This document shows positions 62,201 through 64,000 of a DNA stretch of 64,000 nucleotides, in pieces. Origin of the DNA: Streptomyces sp. CG4 (GTDB taxonomy: Bacteria > Actinomycetota > Actinomycetes > Streptomycetales > Streptomycetaceae); contig NZ_CP163525.1 of the NCBI RefSeq assembly GCF_041080655.1, positions 4,712,001-4,776,000 of the forward strand, written 5' to 3'. The notes under the pieces are model-generated. The model was not told the origin of the DNA and did not search any database. It was given only the letters and a program-made list of their open reading frames with translations. Within the stretch, counting starts at the first letter, position 1. The number at the start of each line of letters is the position of its first letter. Made by a program: the position numbers and the translations under genes.

Positions 62201-64000
62201 TCCACGACGACGTGTACCACGACACCGCCGTTCTCCGGCAGTACCAGCGGCGCCTGGAGGGTCAGTTCGTCCAGGGTTTCGCAGCCGACCCGGTCTCCGG
62301 CGGCGATCGCCAGTTCCACCAGGCCGGTGCCGGGGAAGAGGACGGTGCCGCCGACGGCGTGGTCGGCCAGCCACGGCTGGGCCGACGTGGAGAGCCGGCC
62401 CGTCAGCACCACACCGTCACTGTCCGGCGAGGCCACCACGGCACCGAGCAGCGGATGCGCGGCGCGGTCCAGGCCGGCTTCGGACAGCCCTCCCAGCTCG
62501 GCGGCCACCCAGGATTCGGCCAGGTAGTCCAGGGTGTGGAACCAGTAGCGCCGGCGTTGGAAGGCGTAGGTGGGCAGGTCGACGCGGCGGGCGCCGGTGC
62601 TCGCGTAGAACGCGGTCCAGTCGACCGGCCCGCCCAGTACGGCGAGCCGGGCGACCGCGGACACCAGTTCACGCACCTCACCACGGTCGCGGCGCAGGGC
62701 CGGGACGAAGACGCCCTCGGCATTCTGCTGGCCCATGGCGGTCAGCACCGCGTCCGGCCCCAGCTCCACGAACGTGCCGACACCCTCGTCCGCCAGGACC
62801 CGCACCGCGTCGGCGAAACGGACGGCCTCACGAACATGACGCACCCAGTACTCCGGACCAGCCAGCTCCGACGTGACCAGAGCACCGGTCACAGTCGACA
62901 CAAACGGCAACTCCGGCTCCGCGAACTCCAGCCCCTCGACCACCGACCGGAACTCGTCGAGCATCGGCTCCATCAACGGCGAGTGGAAAGCGTGCGAGAC
63001 CTTCAGGCGGGTCGCCTTACGACCCTCAGCCCCGAAATACGCCTTGATCCGCACAGCCTCCGACTCGAGACCCGAGACAACCACCGAGCCGGGCCCGTTG
63101 ACCGCCGCGATACCGATACCCTCGGCCAGCAACGGACGCACCTCGTCCTCGGTCGCCTCCACGGCCACCATCGCACCGCCCCCCGGCAATGCCTGCATCA
63201 ACCGGCCACGCGCCACCACCAGCTTCGCCGCGTCCGCCAGGGAGAGCACCCCGGACACATGCGCGGCCGCGAACTCACCGATCGAATGCCCGGCCAGATA
63301 ATCGGGCTTGATACCCCACGACTCCACCAGCCGAAACAGCGCCACCTCGACCGCAAACAGCGCAGGCTGAGTGAACTCAGTACGGCTCAACCGCTCCGCG
63401 TCCTCACCCCACACCACACCCCGCAGCGGCAGATCCAGCTCAGCCAGAACCGCGTCAAAGGCCTCCGCGAACACCGGGAACGCCTCATACAGCTCACGCC
63501 CCATCCCCAACCGCTGCGCACCCTGCCCCGAGAACAGAAACGCCGTACGACCAGAGCCCCGCACACTCCCCTGCACCACACCCGCAGCCGACCGGCCCTC
63601 AGCCACAGCCGCCAGACCCGCCAGCAGCTCCTCCCGATCCGCACCCACCACCGCAGCCCGGAAGTCCATCGCCGTACGGCGGGTGGCGAGGGAGTAGGCG
63701 ACGTCCTGCGGCAGCAGGGCAGGGTCGCCGTCGACGTAGGTCCGCAGGCGTTCCGCCTGGGCGCGGAGGGCCTCGCCCGTCTTCGCGGAGAGCAGCCAGG
63801 GTACGGCGGGGAGGTCGGACCCGGCCTGAGGCTGCACGGCCTCGGGCTCCGGAGCCTGTTCGATGATCACGTGGGCGTTGGTACCGCTGATACCGAAGGA
63901 GGAGACACCCGCCCGGCGGGGACGACCCGTCTCCGGCCAGGGCTGGGACTCCATCAGCAGGCGGATGTCGCCCTCCGACCAGTCCACCTGCGGCGTCGGC
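59221..64000 (-). CDS. Type I polyketide synthase, terminal module KS-AT-DH-KR-ACP-TE (partial, runs off right edge)
   Basis: The frame enters from beyond the right edge in the KS C terminus (SFGISGTNAHVIIEQ). An AT follows with GHSIGEFAAAH and the malonyl-type HAFH (near 62990). DH has HAVGGTVLFPG and a DxxxH partner (LLDAALHA). KR has VTGATGTLGG, the B-type LDD motif (HVAGVLDDG) and active Tyr in GNYAAANAF. ACP has the Ser in GVDSLSAMEL. A C-terminal type I thioesterase has LLGYSSGGLLAY (Ser) and a His in ANHFTI. ER is absent, so the module should leave an alpha,beta-double bond if DH is active. The presence of a TE marks this as the last module. Upstream modules lie beyond base 64000. Confidence 0.95.
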   Translation of the reverse strand, partial: PTPQVDWSEGDIRLLMESQPWPETGRPRRAGVSSFGISGTNAHVIIEQAPEPEAVQPQAGSDLPAVPWLLSAKTGEALRAQAERLRTYVDGDPALLPQDVAYSLATRRTAMDFRAAVVGADREELLAGLAAVAEGRSAAGVVQGSVRGSGRTAFLFSGQGAQRLGMGRELYEAFPVFAEAFDAVLAELDLPLRGVVWGEDAERLSRTEFTQPALFAVEVALFRLVESWGIKPDYLAGHSIGEFAAAHVSGVLSLADAAKLVVARGRLMQALPGGGAMVAVEATEDEVRPLLAEGIGIAAVNGPGSVVVSGLESEAVRIKAYFGAEGRKATRLKVSHAFHSPLMEPMLDEFRSVVEGLEFAEPELPFVSTVTGALVTSELAGPEYWVRHVREAVRFADAVRVLADEGVGTFVELGPDAVLTAMGQQNAEGVFVPALRRDRGEVRELVSAVARLAVLGGPVDWTAFYASTGARRVDLPTYAFQRRRYWFHTLDYLAESWVAAELGGLSEAGLDRAAHPLLGAVVASPDSDGVVLTGRLSTSAQPWLADHAVGGTVLFPGTGLVELAIAAGDRVGCETLDELTLQAPLVLPENGGVVVHVVVDGPDDSEVRRTVRLYTRTDDADEVQWTLNAIGVLSASGSEPSFDLVQWPPAGAERVDVGDLYEGLAEAGLEYGPVFQGLTAAWRSGEEIYAEVALPEETSVDGFGVHPALLDAALHATGLLAGGTEATRLPFAWTGVSLHATGAARLRVRLSRRGTEGVALEVADEQGRPVATVGSLVLREVSADQLAAARPAFHEFLFQLDWVRLPEVRSPEAAPDDVVVLRTEAGTDADAVRTAVQRALAELRSAAGRLAVVTRRAVALPGEDVNDLAGAAVWGLVRSAQSEDPERFVLVDVDEDGDAAVSLALASGESQVVVRGGAVYGARLVRTPVAQADEAQPASVFSAEGMVLVTGATGTLGGLFARHLVTEHGVRRLLLTSRRGEQAPGAGELAAELTALGAEVTVAACDVADRDALAALLEGVDLSAVVHVAGVLDDGVIGSLTPERVDKVLRPKVDAALNLHELTADMNLTAFVLFSSAAGTLGNPGQGNYAAANAFLDALAVHRKAVGLPAQSLAWGLWGGGMAGELSQADIDRLSGSGVHALGPQEGLALFDTACGLPAPALVPMRLDPAALRSAGDELPVLFKGLVRTTSRRRSARAQADPSALRGRLAALEPAGREEALLALVLEHAARVLGHASVDAIASERDFLEAGVDSLSAMELRGALNGALGLDLPSMAVFDSKTPAGLARALGRLLDRYEDSSPASGGPVARDDEDSVTGLFRRTVLAGETTKAFGLLRAVADLRPTFQGSEDLIAPLRPVRLADGPARPRLICLGTPMATGGTHQHARFAAHFRDVRYLASLPSPGFEPGENLPASVDALTSVLADAVLDAAEGEPFVLLGYSSGGLLAYATAARLERLGRPAAGVVLVDTYVVTQESGGGMQAQVFEQMSLALVDRDSQYGLFDAAGLSAMRAYFDLLPQFSLDAVETPVLFVGADRSFLPAGAGDTDDSWRARPWHPRHTYRSVPANHFTIVEEDAEQTAKTVEEWLSGLL

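Overview
The window is high-GC actinobacterial chromosome, almost certainly Streptomyces. Support comes from extreme third-position GC, frequent GTG starts, 4-bp ATGA/GTGA gene overlaps, three class E sortases, CrgA, a PknB/PASTA kinase locus and a TTA codon in an otherwise TTA-poor background. Several DnaA-box-like 9-mers and the fhaA-fhaB-pstP-rodA-pbpA-pknB...crgA order place the left two thirds in the conserved core, probably not far from oriC.

Bases 1-15100 carry catabolism of branched-chain keto acids and phenylacetate: bkd E1 beta and E1 alpha (minus), a divergent Lrp/AsnC regulator, a PaaR-like TetR gene coupled to a 3-hydroxyacyl-CoA dehydrogenase, paaN, an rRNA methyltransferase plus an HTTM/DUF5819 membrane pair, the paaABCDE epoxidase operon and an acyl-CoA dehydrogenase. 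One palindrome (ACCGnnnGnnCGGT) occurs before bkd, between paaH and paaN, and before paaA, so the TetR protein probably controls all three. The acyl-CoA dehydrogenase promoter carries a perfect KstR-type box. Bases 15100-20700 hold housekeeping and unknown genes, a TetR/NmrA/SnoaL module with a double operator, and tRNA-Leu(CAG).

Bases 21183-29404 form the cell-wall and Ser/Thr-kinase operon. It is followed by a minus-strand block of three class E sortases, pabA, a 53-codon membrane peptide and a DUF881 protein, then crgA, a rhomboid protease, cyclophilin and membrane proteins of unknown role (to 39.9 kb).

Bases 40.0-42.5 kb are a decayed zone with a frameshifted AAA ATPase, a shattered ISL3-type transposase, a frameshifted anti-sigma-type ATPase, and a tRNA-Ala-like 3' end followed by a terminator. 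I read the last as one end of a genomic island extending to the right. The island holds a TetR gene, a stand-alone adenylation enzyme and an atypical trans-acyltransferase (minus), then a twelve-gene mycofactocin operon (plus, 46231-58224). That operon contains mftA, mftB, mftC, two FadH/OYE flavoenzymes, ETF alpha, FixC-like and FixX-like proteins, ETF beta, a mycofactocin-type SDR, mftF and mftE. On the minus strand follow a proline-iminopeptidase-like hydrolase and the terminal module (KS-AT-DH-KR-ACP-TE) of a modular polyketide synthase that runs off the right edge.

The adenylation enzyme, acyltransferase, iminopeptidase and PKS together resemble the VinM/VinK/VinJ logic of beta-amino-acid-starter macrolactam pathways. 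The mycofactocin operon sits between the two halves of that set, with its own electron-transfer chain and without mftD, mftG or mftR in view. This is the most unusual feature of the window.
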